From contig CANPHS010000007.1 in the NCBI GenBank assembly GCA_947573925.1, positions 1 to 39,092 of the forward strand: DNA of 39,092 nt, written 5' to 3'. The position numbers and the translations under genes are program-made. Source of the DNA: an uncultured Enterorhabdus sp. GTDB taxonomy: Bacteria; Actinomycetota; Coriobacteriia; Coriobacteriales; Eggerthellaceae. This document shows, in pieces, positions 18,214 through 27,453 of this stretch. The notes beneath the pieces are model-generated. The model saw only the letters and a list, made by a program, of their open reading frames with translations. It made no database searches and was not told where the DNA came from. Position 1 is the stretch's first letter; each line of letters starts with the position of its first letter.

Positions 18214-18995
18214 GCATCGATGTGACCGGTTTGAGCTTCTCCTACGGAAGCCGCGACATCCTGCGCGACCTGACGTTCTCCATCCCCGACGGGTGCCTCG
18301 TGAACGTGCTCGGGCCCAACGGCGTGGGGAAATCCACCCTGTTCCGCTGCATTTTGGGGCTGAACCGCGCCTACACCGGCGAGGTGCGCGTGAACGGGAA
18401 GGACCTGCGGGCGCTCACGGTGCGCGAGCGGGCCCGGGAGATCTCCTACATTCCCCAGTCCCACGCGCCGGTGTACGACTACGAGGTGGTGGACGTGGTG
18501 CTCATGGCCTGCGGAAACGACCTGAAAATGCTCTCGACCCCCGGTCGGGCGCAGCTGGAGCGGGCCCAGGGGGCCCTGGAGCGCATCGGCATCGGGCATT
18601 TGGCCCACCGCACTTACACGCAGATTTCCGGCGGCGAGCAGCAGCTGGTGCTCATCGCCCGGGCGCTCGCCCAGAACGCCCGTACCATCATCATGGACGA
18701 GCCCACGAGCGCCCTGGACTACGGCAACACCGTGCGGGTGCTGTCCTGCGTGCAGCAGTTGGCGCGGGAGGGGCTTTCCATCGTGCAATCGACCCACAAC
18801 CCCGACCACGCGTTCCTGTACTCCGACGCCACCATGGTGCTGGCCGACGGGCGGCTCGCGGCGTTCGGCGATCCACGGGAGGTCGTCACGTCCGACCTGA
18901 TCAGCGCTTTGTACGACCTGGACGTGGAGGTCAATTCCCTATACGGCGACACGGTGCGCGTCTGCGTGCCCCTGCGCGAGATAGAAGGCCGGTAA
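18210..18995 (+). CDS. FecE/BtuD-type ABC transporter ATPase
   Basis: GPNGVGKSTLFR Walker A, ISGGEQQLVLIARAL signature, TIIMDEPTSALD Walker B; ATGA overlap with permease. Confidence 0.96.
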   Translation: MSIDVTGLSFSYGSRDILRDLTFSIPDGCLVNVLGPNGVGKSTLFRCILGLNRAYTGEVRVNGKDLRALTVRERAREISYIPQSHAPVYDYEVVDVVLMACGNDLKMLSTPGRAQLERAQGALERIGIGHLAHRTYTQISGGEQQLVLIARALAQNARTIIMDEPTSALDYGNTVRVLSCVQQLAREGLSIVQSTHNPDHAFLYSDATMVLADGRLAAFGDPREVVTSDLISALYDLDVEVNSLYGDTVRVCVPLREIEGR

Positions 18996-19030
18996 AGGCC
19001 GGCGAACCGACGGGAGAAAGGTTGTTTCCC

Positions 19031-20218
19031 ATGAGAATGGCCCTGGAGAAGAAGTTGCGCCGCGCGGGCGCCCTGTTGGCGGCGGCAGCCCTGGCGCTGT
19101 GCCTGGCGGTCGGCGCGGGCGGCTGCGCAGGCGGCGGGGACGCAGACGCGGGCGGCGCGGCGGTCGCGGCAGGTGCGGCGGCCGAACAGGACGCGGGCGC
19201 GGCGGCGGCCGATGGAGCGGGCGGCGCCTCCGCCGACGCCGGCACCTACGAGTTCACCGACGACCTCGGCCGCACGGTCACGCTGCCGACGACCATCGAG
19301 GCGATCTGCCCCTCGGGCTTCACCGCCCAGCAGGTGCTGCTCACCATTGCCCCCGAGAAGATGGTGGGCCTGGCCCAGGAGCTGAACGCCGAGCAGTTGA
19401 AGATCTTCGGCGAGGCCTTCGCCGACTACCCCGCGTTCGGGGCGGTGCTCGGTGCCAAGGACGACCTGAACCGCGAGGCCGTGGCCGCCGCCGCACCCCA
19501 GGTCATCATCGACACCGGTGAGGCCAAGAAGGGCGCCAAGGAGGACCTGGACGCGCTCCAGGAGCAGCTGGGCATTCCTGTGGTGTTCATCGAGGCGAAG
19601 CTGTCCGACTACGGCGCGGCCTACGAGCGTTTGGGCGAGATGCTCGGCGTGCAGGAGCGCGGTGCCGAGCTGGCCGCCTACTGCCGCGACGCCTACCAAA
19701 CCACCGAGGACGCCATGGCCGGCATCCCCGCCGATCAGCGCGTGAAGATGGCCTACCTGCTCGGCGAGAACGGGCTGAACGCCATCGCGAAGACCTCGTT
19801 CCAGGGCGCCGTCATGGACATGGTGGCCGACAACGTGGTCATGGTGGACGACGTGTCCGGCAAGGGCAACGGCAACGAGATCAGCCTGGAGCAGATCGCC
19901 CTGTGGAACCCCGAGCTCATCATCTTCCAGAGCGGCAGCATCTACAACACCGTGGGCGACGACCCGGCCTGGGCCGGCATCGCGGCCATCGACTCGGGCA
20001 ACTACTACCAAGTACCCAACGACCCCTACTGCTGGATGAACAACCCGCCCACTGTGAACCAGCTCATGGGCCTGCAGTGGCTGCCGCGCCTTCTGTACCC
20101 TGACGCCTTCGACGACTCCATCGAGGACGTCACCCGCGCCTACTACCAAACGATGTACCGCTACGACCTGAGCGACCAGGAGCTGGCCGACCTTTTGCAA
20201 GACGCCGTGCGGAAGTGA
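19031..20218 (+). CDS. Periplasmic-binding lipoprotein of metal/siderophore ABC transporter
   Basis: Signal/lipobox (LCLAVGAGGCAGG), then YEFTDDLGRTVTLP start of a TroA/FecB-like fold. Confidence 0.92.
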   Translation: MRMALEKKLRRAGALLAAAALALCLAVGAGGCAGGGDADAGGAAVAAGAAAEQDAGAAAADGAGGASADAGTYEFTDDLGRTVTLPTTIEAICPSGFTAQQVLLTIAPEKMVGLAQELNAEQLKIFGEAFADYPAFGAVLGAKDDLNREAVAAAAPQVIIDTGEAKKGAKEDLDALQEQLGIPVVFIEAKLSDYGAAYERLGEMLGVQERGAELAAYCRDAYQTTEDAMAGIPADQRVKMAYLLGENGLNAIAKTSFQGAVMDMVADNVVMVDDVSGKGNGNEISLEQIALWNPELIIFQSGSIYNTVGDDPAWAGIAAIDSGNYYQVPNDPYCWMNNPPTVNQLMGLQWLPRLLYPDAFDDSIEDVTRAYYQTMYRYDLSDQELADLLQDAVRK

Positions 20219-20270
20219 CGTCCGCCGCGCCCACTCTGTCTGGCTGGCGCAACCACTGACCGACCACCAC

Positions 20271-20302
20271 GAAGGGATCCGCCGACGGGTCCCTTCTTTT
20301 TG
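20271..20302 (+). terminator. Rho-independent terminator of the ABC operon
   Basis: GAAGGGATCC-GCCGAC-GGGTCCCTTC followed by TTTTT. Confidence 0.85.
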
Positions 20303-20359
20303 ATGTCGCAACGCGCGACGTCGAGCTCGGCGCTCAGAAAAGCACGGCGCAAGCTGTCT

Positions 20360-20818
20360 CTACCGGGAGGGCGGAAGGGGCACCTCGTCGTAGACGAGAC
20401 CCTTCTCGCGTTCTAAGTAGTGGAGAAACTCGGCCGCCGTCATGGCCGGGACCGGGCACTTTTCCGCGAGCGCTTTATCGCGCGTTATGAAAAACTGGGC
20501 ATCGGCCCGCCGAGCGGAATGGGCTATGAGATAGTCTTCGACATCGTCCCAGTCAGATTCAAGAGCTGGCTTCAAATCGGCGGCAAACGTCCCCACGACC
20601 AGGAAAAATTCCAACGTTGCCGCGAGGGCGCCCTTCACTTCGCTTTTCGGCGCCGATCGCCCCAAAACGTAATAGGCATCGGCGTAGGATTGCGTGCTGA
20701 TCCAAAGCTGCACGTCGCCGAAGTACGAGGCGATGCAGAGCTTTTTGACATCGGAGGCAAAAGGCTCCCGACGAGCCGCCAAGTCTATGAGGGCATTCGT
20801 GTCAAGAAACAGCTTCAT
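20360..20818 (-). CDS. PIN-domain toxin (VapC-like ribonuclease)
   Basis: MKLFLDTNALIDLAARREPF ... DAQFFITRDKAL, PIN-domain acidic positions. Confidence 0.88.
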   Translation of the reverse strand: MKLFLDTNALIDLAARREPFASDVKKLCIASYFGDVQLWISTQSYADAYYVLGRSAPKSEVKGALAATLEFFLVVGTFAADLKPALESDWDDVEDYLIAHSARRADAQFFITRDKALAEKCPVPAMTAAEFLHYLEREKGLVYDEVPLPPSR

Positions 20819-21116
20819 ACTTAGCCTCCCGACCCTGGTGCGCTATTTCTTTGTCGTATCCCACGTCGGAGGGAATGGAAATATCGAGCTGGCACGATGC
20901 CAGCTTTCGCTCAAGAGACGCCCGCTGCTCTGTGGAGAGCCGTCTCTGAACCGCTTCCTTCTTTTCGCGAAGCGGCCGGGGGAGCGAGCGTTCTTGCAGC
21001 AGGTAATCAAAGGCCGCCTTGACGAGCTGCGTCTGGGTTGCGCCGAGCTCCTCCAGCTGGGCGCAACCCTGAGCGAACAGAGCATCGGGAATGCGTGCGG
21101 AAACCATCTTGCTCAT
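20802..21116 (-). CDS. RHH-type antitoxin (RelB/DinJ-like)
   Basis: KMVSARIPDALFAQGCAQLEELGATQTQLVKAAFDYL; overlaps the downstream toxin by 17 bp. Confidence 0.82.
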   Translation of the reverse strand: MSKMVSARIPDALFAQGCAQLEELGATQTQLVKAAFDYLLQERSLPRPLREKKEAVQRRLSTEQRASLERKLASCQLDISIPSDVGYDKEIAHQGREAKYEAVS

Positions 21117-21122
21117 AGGGGC

Positions 21123-21175
21123 TCCTTACAATGTCTGACGTATGACATTGTAAGGAAACTTATCGAGATTGTCAA
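21123..21175 (-). promoter_or_regulatory. TA operon promoter overlapping a perfect dyad operator
   Basis: Minus strand TTGACA-17 bp-TACAAT; dyad TCCTTACAATGTC-tgacgtat-GACATTGTAAGGA (21123-21156). Confidence 0.88.
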
Positions 21176-21202
21176 TGGCTGCCCGCCACGGCATTGCGGC
21201 TC

Positions 21203-21967
21203 CTACCAGCCGAACACGTCGCCGACCTTCGCGGGAATGCAGAGGTCGGCGTTCTTGTCGGCAGCGGTGGGGCTGAGGTTCACGATGGCCAGGTGGCTGC
21301 CCTGGAAGTAGCGCAGAAGGCCCGCGGCCGGGTACACCACGAGCGACGTGCCCGCCACCACGAGCAGGCTCGCCCGGGCGATGGCGTCCACAGCGGCCTC
21401 GAGCACCGCCTCGTCGAGCGGCTCCTCGTAGAGCACCACGTCCGGCTTCACGATGGCACCGCAATCGGGGCAGCGCGGCACGCCGTCGGAGGAGGCCTCG
21501 TGCAGGGCCATGATGGCCGACAGGTCGAAGCGGCAGTCGCAGCCGGTACACGTGTTGCGGTGCACGGAGCCGTGGAGCTCGTGCACGGCGCGGCTGCCGG
21601 CAGCCTGATGCAGCCCGTCGATGTTCTGGGTGATAACGGCCGAGCAGATGCCCCGGGCTTCCAGTTCCGCCAGCTTCTCGTGGGCCCGGTTCGGACGCGC
21701 GTCCGGCGCGATCATGCGGTCGAAGTAGAACTGGAAGAACTCCCTGGGATGCGCCTCGAAGAAGCTGTGGGACACCATGGTCTCGGGCGGATAGGGGTAG
21801 CGCTGCGCGTACAGACCGCCCGTGCTGCGGAAGTCGGGAATGCCGCTTTCCGTAGACACCCCGGCCCCGCCGAAAAACACCATGCCGCCAGGAGGGCACC
21901 CGTCGATCCACTCCCGCAGCGTCTCGATGTGCCGCCGCACCTCATCTTGCGCCACCGCTTCAGCCAT
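21203..21967 (-). CDS. Sir2-family NAD-dependent deacylase
   Basis: FFGGAGVSTESGIPDFRS, ITQNIDGLHQAAGS, ELHGS, CxxC...CxxC zinc site. Confidence 0.95.
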   Translation of the reverse strand: MAEAVAQDEVRRHIETLREWIDGCPPGGMVFFGGAGVSTESGIPDFRSTGGLYAQRYPYPPETMVSHSFFEAHPREFFQFYFDRMIAPDARPNRAHEKLAELEARGICSAVITQNIDGLHQAAGSRAVHELHGSVHRNTCTGCDCRFDLSAIMALHEASSDGVPRCPDCGAIVKPDVVLYEEPLDEAVLEAAVDAIARASLLVVAGTSLVVYPAAGLLRYFQGSHLAIVNLSPTAADKNADLCIPAKVGDVFGW

Positions 21968-22149
21968 GACCCGCTCCTTTCCACCTGCCCATTCGCTTCC
22001 GCTGGCATTATTGTAGCGTTTCCCGCTGGCGAAGCACGGCCCACGATCCGTTGACAGATTCGGTCAGAGAAAGAAATACCAGGCCGCACGCAGTAGGATG
22101 GGCTAACGCGGACGGTTTCTGCACCGACGATCCTGCGAAAGGGGGCATC

Positions 22150-23187
22150 GTGGCTTTGTTTCTCACACCGTTGGACGATCCCTACGGTTACGATGCCTAT
22201 CGGCTTTTGCGGTCGAAGGTGGTGCCGGCGGGGCTGGCCACGGTGGTGCTCGGGTGCGCCCTCGGGTCCTTCGCCGTGTGGCTGCCGCCGCTGCGCAACG
22301 AGGACGCCCACGCCATCGCCACGGAACTGACCGACTTTCTGGGCATGGTGTCCGGCGGCGCCCTGAAGCTGGGGTTCGCCGACCGCAACGCCGCCGTGTC
22401 GCTCGTGGTGATGATCTTCCTCGTGATCGGGTTCTCGCTTCTGGCCTACGCGCGGAACAACCGGCGCAACTACATGGCGGCCTACCCGCGCATCCGGAAC
22501 TTCTACACGCCCTCGCAAATTCGCCAGGCCCGGCGGCTGCGGCGGCGCTGGATTGCCGCCGGCATCGCGGGGCTGGCGCTGTCGGCCATGGCGGGGGCGG
22601 CGGTAGCCGCGGCCACGGGAGCGCTGGGGAATGCGGGAGACATGCTGGCACGAGCGGTCGGCGGGGGCGGCACCCAAGCAGTCGGCGGGACGGGCGCCCC
22701 GGGAGCCGCGGCGGCCGATCATCGCCTGCTGGCGGTGCCCGTGGGCGTGATGCTCGCTGGGGCGGCGCCGAGTTTGTGGATGATTGCCCACGGGGTCATC
22801 GTCGGCGACCGGGTGGACATCTTCGAATACAACTACCAGGCCTTAAGCCTGACGAACCGCTACGACATCGCCGCGAACCAGGCGGGCGACCGCCAGCGGG
22901 TCATGCTGGCCGAGCAGCGCATCTCGGCCCGGTGCCGCCTGGTGAACCGGGCCGTGACCGGCGTGGGCATCTTCTGCACGGTTATGCTGTACGTCGTGCC
23001 GTCGCTGCACACGCCCTTCGCCCTGGGGCCGCTGCTGGTCGCGCTCGCGCTGTGGTACGCCGTGTACAAGATCGGCGAGGAATACGCCCGCCGCCGCTAC
23101 GAGGCCCCCGACCCCGATGTCTTCGAAGTGGCCGAAAAGGACGCCCTGCCCGCGCGACCGCCGAAGGCGGGACAGCCTACCCGGTAA
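22150..23187 (+). CDS. Uncharacterised multi-TM membrane protein
   Basis: GTG start at 22150 preceded by GAAAGGGGG; several hydrophobic segments. Confidence 0.65.
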   Translation: MALFLTPLDDPYGYDAYRLLRSKVVPAGLATVVLGCALGSFAVWLPPLRNEDAHAIATELTDFLGMVSGGALKLGFADRNAAVSLVVMIFLVIGFSLLAYARNNRRNYMAAYPRIRNFYTPSQIRQARRLRRRWIAAGIAGLALSAMAGAAVAAATGALGNAGDMLARAVGGGGTQAVGGTGAPGAAAADHRLLAVPVGVMLAGAAPSLWMIAHGVIVGDRVDIFEYNYQALSLTNRYDIAANQAGDRQRVMLAEQRISARCRLVNRAVTGVGIFCTVMLYVVPSLHTPFALGPLLVALALWYAVYKIGEEYARRRYEAPDPDVFEVAEKDALPARPPKAGQPTR

Positions 23188-23310
23188 AAAGTGGGACACC
23201 CTACCGGGTAAGTTGTCCCAGCGGCTGCCCCACTCGCGCTTTCTGGGACAGATTGCCGGGCATGGTGTCCCAGTTTGGCGTCCCACCCAGGCCGTCCCAC
23301 CTTCTACCCG
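23167..23310. repeat. Repeat cluster with TGGGACA/TGTCCCA units between convergent genes
   Basis: 24-bp tandem pair GCGGGACAGCCTACCCGGTAAAAA / GTGGGACACCCTACCGGGTAAGTT plus further TGTCCCA/GTCCCA copies. Confidence 0.75.
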
Positions 23311-24206
23311 AGCAGCGCCGACACCTTCCCGAGCAGGGGCTCGAAGGAGACGCCGCGGGCCTCGAAGTCGGGCTGCTTGGCGGACACCACCATGGCGTCG
23401 GCGGTGAAGTCGGCGGCGAAGCGGGTGGCCTCGGCCAGGTCGCGGCCGGCCATGACGGCGGCCAGAAGCGTGCTCGCGAATACGTCGCCGGTGCCGTGGA
23501 GCATGTAGGGCAGCTTGGCGTTGGTGGTCTCGGTGAAGTCCACGCTGTCGCCCCACACGTAGTTGTGGATGAGGCCGTCGCCGTGCTCGATGCCCTTCAG
23601 CACCACGTTCTTCGCGCCGCGTTCCCGCAGCTCGAGGATCATCTCGCGCACCGTGGCCTCGTCCACGTCGGCCCCTTCCCACGCGCGGCCCAGGATGATG
23701 GCCGCCTCGGTGAGGTTCGGCGTGAGGATGTCGGCGCCGTGGGCGAGCGTGCCCATGGCCTCCACGAGCTCGGGCGTGTAGGTGGGATACACCTTGCCGT
23801 GGTCGGCCATGACCGGGTCCACCACGCGCAGGGCGTCCGGGTAGGCCTCCCACACCTGGCGGATGATGTCCACCTGCTCCGGCGCCCCGAGGAAGCCCGA
23901 GTACACCGCATCCAGTTCCACGCCGATGCCGGCCCAGGCGGTCAGGTAGTCGTTCAGGATGGCGGTGGTGTCGTGCATGTACCAGCCGGGGAAGGCCGTG
24001 TGGCTGGAGAACAGCCCCGTGGGCACCGGGCACACGTCGCAGCCGGCCGCCGACAGCACGGGAATGGCCACGCCGAGCGAGCACTTGCCGTAGCCGCACA
24101 GGTCGTGGATGGCCGCCACGCGAGGGATGTAGGCGCCGTCGCGCTCGTAGAGACGGGTGGCCGGGACGGTCGGTTGGGCAGTCGATTGCGGGTTCGCCAG
24201 GGTCAT
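23304..24206 (-). CDS. Pyridoxamine/pyridoxal kinase (PdxY-like, PfkB superfamily)
   Basis: AAIHDLCGYGKCSLGVAIPVLSAAGCDVCPVPTGLFSSHT; DPVMADHGKVY; GTGDVFAS. Confidence 0.92.
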   Translation of the reverse strand: MTLANPQSTAQPTVPATRLYERDGAYIPRVAAIHDLCGYGKCSLGVAIPVLSAAGCDVCPVPTGLFSSHTAFPGWYMHDTTAILNDYLTAWAGIGVELDAVYSGFLGAPEQVDIIRQVWEAYPDALRVVDPVMADHGKVYPTYTPELVEAMGTLAHGADILTPNLTEAAIILGRAWEGADVDEATVREMILELRERGAKNVVLKGIEHGDGLIHNYVWGDSVDFTETTNAKLPYMLHGTGDVFASTLLAAVMAGRDLAEATRFAADFTADAMVVSAKQPDFEARGVSFEPLLGKVSALLG

Positions 24207-24381
24207 GGGGCGCTCCTTCCGTTGGGGTTTCGGGTGATTCTACCCCTTCGCGGGGCGCCGCGGCCCTAGGTTTTTCCGAAGGCCGGCCCACAATCTCATA
24301 ACAGGCGCGAAACGCAGGTGCAGCAACCTGCTTCCGGGAACTACCATACAGGCACCGACACCCCCGCCCAAGGAGGTCCCC

Positions 24382-26019
24382 ATGCTGGAGAACGATCGCA
24401 TCAAAGTGGCCCAGGGCCAAAAGCCCTGCTACCTGCTGCTCAACCAGGCGAACCGCCACGGGCTCGTGGCCGGGGCGTCGGGCACGGGCAAGACCGTCAC
24501 GGTGAAGGTGCTGGCCGAGGCGTTTTCCCAGGCCGGCGTGCCGGTGTTCATGGCCGACGTGAAGGGCGACGTCCTCGGCATCGCCCAGCCCGGCGACGAC
24601 ACGCCGGCCATCCGCGAGCGGGCGGCGAAGCTGGGCGCCGAAGGGTGGGAACCCGCGGGCTGCCCTACACGCCGGTGGGACATGCTCGGCGGCGACGGCA
24701 TTCCCGTGCGCGTGACCGTGTCGGACATGGGGCCCGACCTCCTGTCCCGGCTGCTGGACCTCACCGACGTGCAGGCCGGGGTGCTGGCCGTGGCCTTCCG
24801 TGTGGCCGACGACAATGGCATGCTGCTCATTGACCTGAAGGACCTCCGCGCCATGCTCACCTACCTGGGCGAGCACGCGAAGGACGTGGAACTGACCTAC
24901 GGCCGCGTGTCGAGCCAGTCCATCGGCGCCATCCAGCGGGCGCTGCTCGCCGTGGAGGAGGAAGGCGGCGACATCTTCTTCGGCGAACCGGCCCTGGAGC
25001 TGACCGACTGGCTGACCTGCGACGACGCCGGCCGCGGCATCGTGAACGTGCTGGCAGCCGAGCGGCTCATGGCCAGCCCGCGCATCTACGCCATGTTCCT
25101 GCTGTGGATGCTCGGCGAGCTGTACGAGACCCTGCCGGAAGTGGGTGACGTGGACCGCCCGAAGTTCGTGTTCTTCTTCGACGAGGCCCACCTGCTGTTC
25201 AACGACATGCCGAAGGAGCTGACCGACAAAATCGTGCAGACGGTGAAGCTCATCCGCTCCAAGGGCGTGGGGCTCTACTTCATCAGCCAGTCGGCCGCCG
25301 ACATCCCCGACGCGGTGCTGGCCCAGCTCTCGAACCGCATCCAGCACGGGCTGCGGGCCTACACGCCGGCCGAGCAGAAGGCCGTGCGGGCCGCGACCGA
25401 GTCGTTCCGCGAGAACCCCGCCTTCGACGCCGCCGAGGCGCTTTTGGAAGTGGGCACCGGCGAGGCCTTGGTGTCGTGTCTGAACGAGGACGGCCAGCCT
25501 TGCGTGGTGGAACGGGCGAAGGTGCTGCCGCCGCAATGCCTCATGGCGGCCCCGTCGGAGGAAACCGTGGAAGCGGTGCGGGCGGCCAGCGCCCCGCTCA
25601 TGGAGAAGTACGGCCAGGCGGTGGACCGCGAGAGCCCCTACGAGCTCATCAACGCCGCGCGGGCCGAGGCAGCCGAGCCCGACGCCCTGACGAAGGAGCG
25701 GGAAGCCCTGGAAGCCGAGCGGGCCGCCTTCGAGAAGGAAAAGGCCGCCGCCGAGGCCAAGGCCCAGAAGGAGGCCGAGCGCGAGGCCGCCGCTGCCGCG
25801 AAGGCCGCGGAACGCGAGGCTGCCAAAGCCGAAGCCGCCGCGCAGCGCGAAGCGGAGCGAGCCGCCCGCGAGGCCGAGCACGAAGCAGAGCGAGCGGCCA
25901 AGGCCGAGGCGAAGCAACGCGAGCAGATGGCGAAAACGGTGAACTCCGTCATCGGTCAGATCGGCCGCGAAGCCGGCCGACAGCTCATGCGCGGCCTCTT
26001 CGGCAACCTGCGTCGGTAG
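24382..26019 (+). CDS. HerA-like/DUF853 ATPase with Ala/Glu-rich coiled-coil tail
   Basis: LVAGASGTGKTVTVKVLAEAF Walker A; FVFFFDEAHLLF Walker B; ISQSAADIPDAVLAQLSNRIQHGLRAYTP. Confidence 0.9.
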   Translation: MLENDRIKVAQGQKPCYLLLNQANRHGLVAGASGTGKTVTVKVLAEAFSQAGVPVFMADVKGDVLGIAQPGDDTPAIRERAAKLGAEGWEPAGCPTRRWDMLGGDGIPVRVTVSDMGPDLLSRLLDLTDVQAGVLAVAFRVADDNGMLLIDLKDLRAMLTYLGEHAKDVELTYGRVSSQSIGAIQRALLAVEEEGGDIFFGEPALELTDWLTCDDAGRGIVNVLAAERLMASPRIYAMFLLWMLGELYETLPEVGDVDRPKFVFFFDEAHLLFNDMPKELTDKIVQTVKLIRSKGVGLYFISQSAADIPDAVLAQLSNRIQHGLRAYTPAEQKAVRAATESFRENPAFDAAEALLEVGTGEALVSCLNEDGQPCVVERAKVLPPQCLMAAPSEETVEAVRAASAPLMEKYGQAVDRESPYELINAARAEAAEPDALTKEREALEAERAAFEKEKAAAEAKAQKEAEREAAAAAKAAEREAAKAEAAAQREAERAAREAEHEAERAAKAEAKQREQMAKTVNSVIGQIGREAGRQLMRGLFGNLRR

Positions 26020-26031
26020 CCTCTTCCGCAC

Positions 26032-26128
26032 GAATCCGTGCAAATGCACGGCTTTTTGCAACCGAAACGTACAAAGCTGCCCTGAATCCGCCATTTTCCG
26101 GCAACGAGGCGTACATTTGCACGGATTC
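26032..26128. repeat. Intergenic repeat copy B bounded by GAATCCGTGCAAATG/CATTTGCACGGATTC
   Basis: Perfect 15-bp inverted ends; interior aligns with 11631-11702. Confidence 0.75.
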
Positions 26129-26194
26129 TCGTCACGGCCAACCGTGCGAGGCCCCGTGCCCCGCAGGCCCCGTGCCCCGCGGGCGCCCCGAGCC

Positions 26195-27256
26195 CTAGCG
26201 GTTCTCGATGGCGCCGATGTTCTTCAGCGCGATCTCGATGCGGCCGTCGGGGGTGCTGAAGAACTCGATGAAGTCGGGGTTCTCGCCGTATTCCGCGGGG
26301 AATGTCAGCTCGATGCCCGTGTCGGTGCGGATCTTGTGGTTCTTCGTCACCCGCTTGGCCACGGCCTTCTCCACCACCACGCGCTCGGGCAGGGCGCCCT
26401 CGTTCACCGCGGCCTCGAAGCGCTCCTGCAGCACCGGTTCGTCGGCGAACACCTCGCGGCCCAGTTCGTGGGCGTCCACCTCGTCGGACTCCTCGGCGTT
26501 CTCGGCCACGTAGGCCTTGGCCCGCGCCATGGCCCAGGCGGTGTTGGCGCCGTACTCCTCGGCCACCTCTTCCACCACCGTGGTCACCGCCTGCAGCACC
26601 TCCTTGCTGGAGGCCTCCATGGAGCATTGCAACAGGCCGTCGGGGATAATCCAGCGCTTCTCGCCGGCAATTTCCCGCTCCTTGTCGGTGAACCACACGG
26701 CCAGCGTATCGCCGTCGATGAGCGCGAAGGACGTCACCTTCTGCGAAGGGTTCGGCAGGATGGCGTGGTGCCGCGCGATGGTGGTGGCGGTGTCGCCGAA
26801 GTCGTTGCTGCCCACCTCGTGCATGTAGGCCTGGCGGCTCTCCAGCAAGATGATGGCGAAGTACCGCGTGCCGCGCCCCTTGTAGGCAGCCTCGGCCTCC
26901 TCGTCGGTCATCACGCGCACGGTCTCGTCCAAGTCGCCCTCGAAGTCGATGACGAGCAGGTCGCAGGACGGGGTCTTCTCCATCTGGGACAGCTCGCCCA
27001 CCAAGTACTCGCCGATCTGCTGCGACAGCCCCACGAAGTCGCGCTCGCCGCGGAAGTAGGCCCGCAGCTCTTCCGCAAACAGGCTGTTTGCCGCGAAGGT
27101 GCCGCGCTTGCTGTCCAGGTTGCCCACCGCCCGCTTGGCCTGGCTCGTCACGTAGCGCTTCGCCACCTTGTTCCCCAAATCCATTTCCGTCTGGGCGAAC
27201 ACATTCACGCAGGATGTGAAATCGAACACGTGCAAAATGGCCTTGTTGATGTTCAT
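26195..27256 (-). CDS. Nucleoid-associated protein (NdpA/YejK-like)
   Basis: Start MNINKAILHVFDF at 27256; MHEVGSNDFGDTATTIARHHAILPNPSQKVTSFALID and C-terminal pattern of the 37-kDa nucleoid-associated family. Confidence 0.75.
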   Translation of the reverse strand: MNINKAILHVFDFTSCVNVFAQTEMDLGNKVAKRYVTSQAKRAVGNLDSKRGTFAANSLFAEELRAYFRGERDFVGLSQQIGEYLVGELSQMEKTPSCDLLVIDFEGDLDETVRVMTDEEAEAAYKGRGTRYFAIILLESRQAYMHEVGSNDFGDTATTIARHHAILPNPSQKVTSFALIDGDTLAVWFTDKEREIAGEKRWIIPDGLLQCSMEASSKEVLQAVTTVVEEVAEEYGANTAWAMARAKAYVAENAEESDEVDAHELGREVFADEPVLQERFEAAVNEGALPERVVVEKAVAKRVTKNHKIRTDTGIELTFPAEYGENPDFIEFFSTPDGRIEIALKNIGAIENR

Positions 27257-27281
27257 CGGCCGGGCTTCCTTTCGCTCGCTT

Positions 27282-27382
27282 ACGAAACCTCCCATTTTGC
27301 AGCCATTTCAAACTCCTATTATGACCTGGGATAACTCAAGTTTCGCCAGATCAGAAGCTGGCTGCAAAAAGGGAGGTTTCGT
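27282..27382. repeat. Foldback element with 24-bp terminal inverted repeats
   Basis: ACGAAACCTCCCATTTTGCAGCCA (27282-27305) vs TGGCTGCAAAAAGGGAGGTTTCGT (27359-27382): 23/24 complementary. Confidence 0.9.
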
Positions 27383-27453
27383 CATTCTCGGGTCGTTTCC
27401 ATCGCCTGGAGCCATTATAGGGGAAGGCGGCCGAACCCGTGAGTGCGGGAGCC

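Noticed and set aside
18719-20311. 530 aa minus-strand ORF
   Set aside because: Antisense to the well-supported binding-protein gene.
22843-26094. 1083 aa minus-strand ORF
   Set aside because: Runs antisense to the HerA-like gene, out of frame with the PdxY-like gene and through intergenic repeats; biased composition, no domain.
24382-27256. HerA-like ATPase plus nucleoid-associated gene as a defence system
   Set aside because: Genes are convergent, no nuclease partner is visible, and both families are commonly housekeeping; insufficient support.
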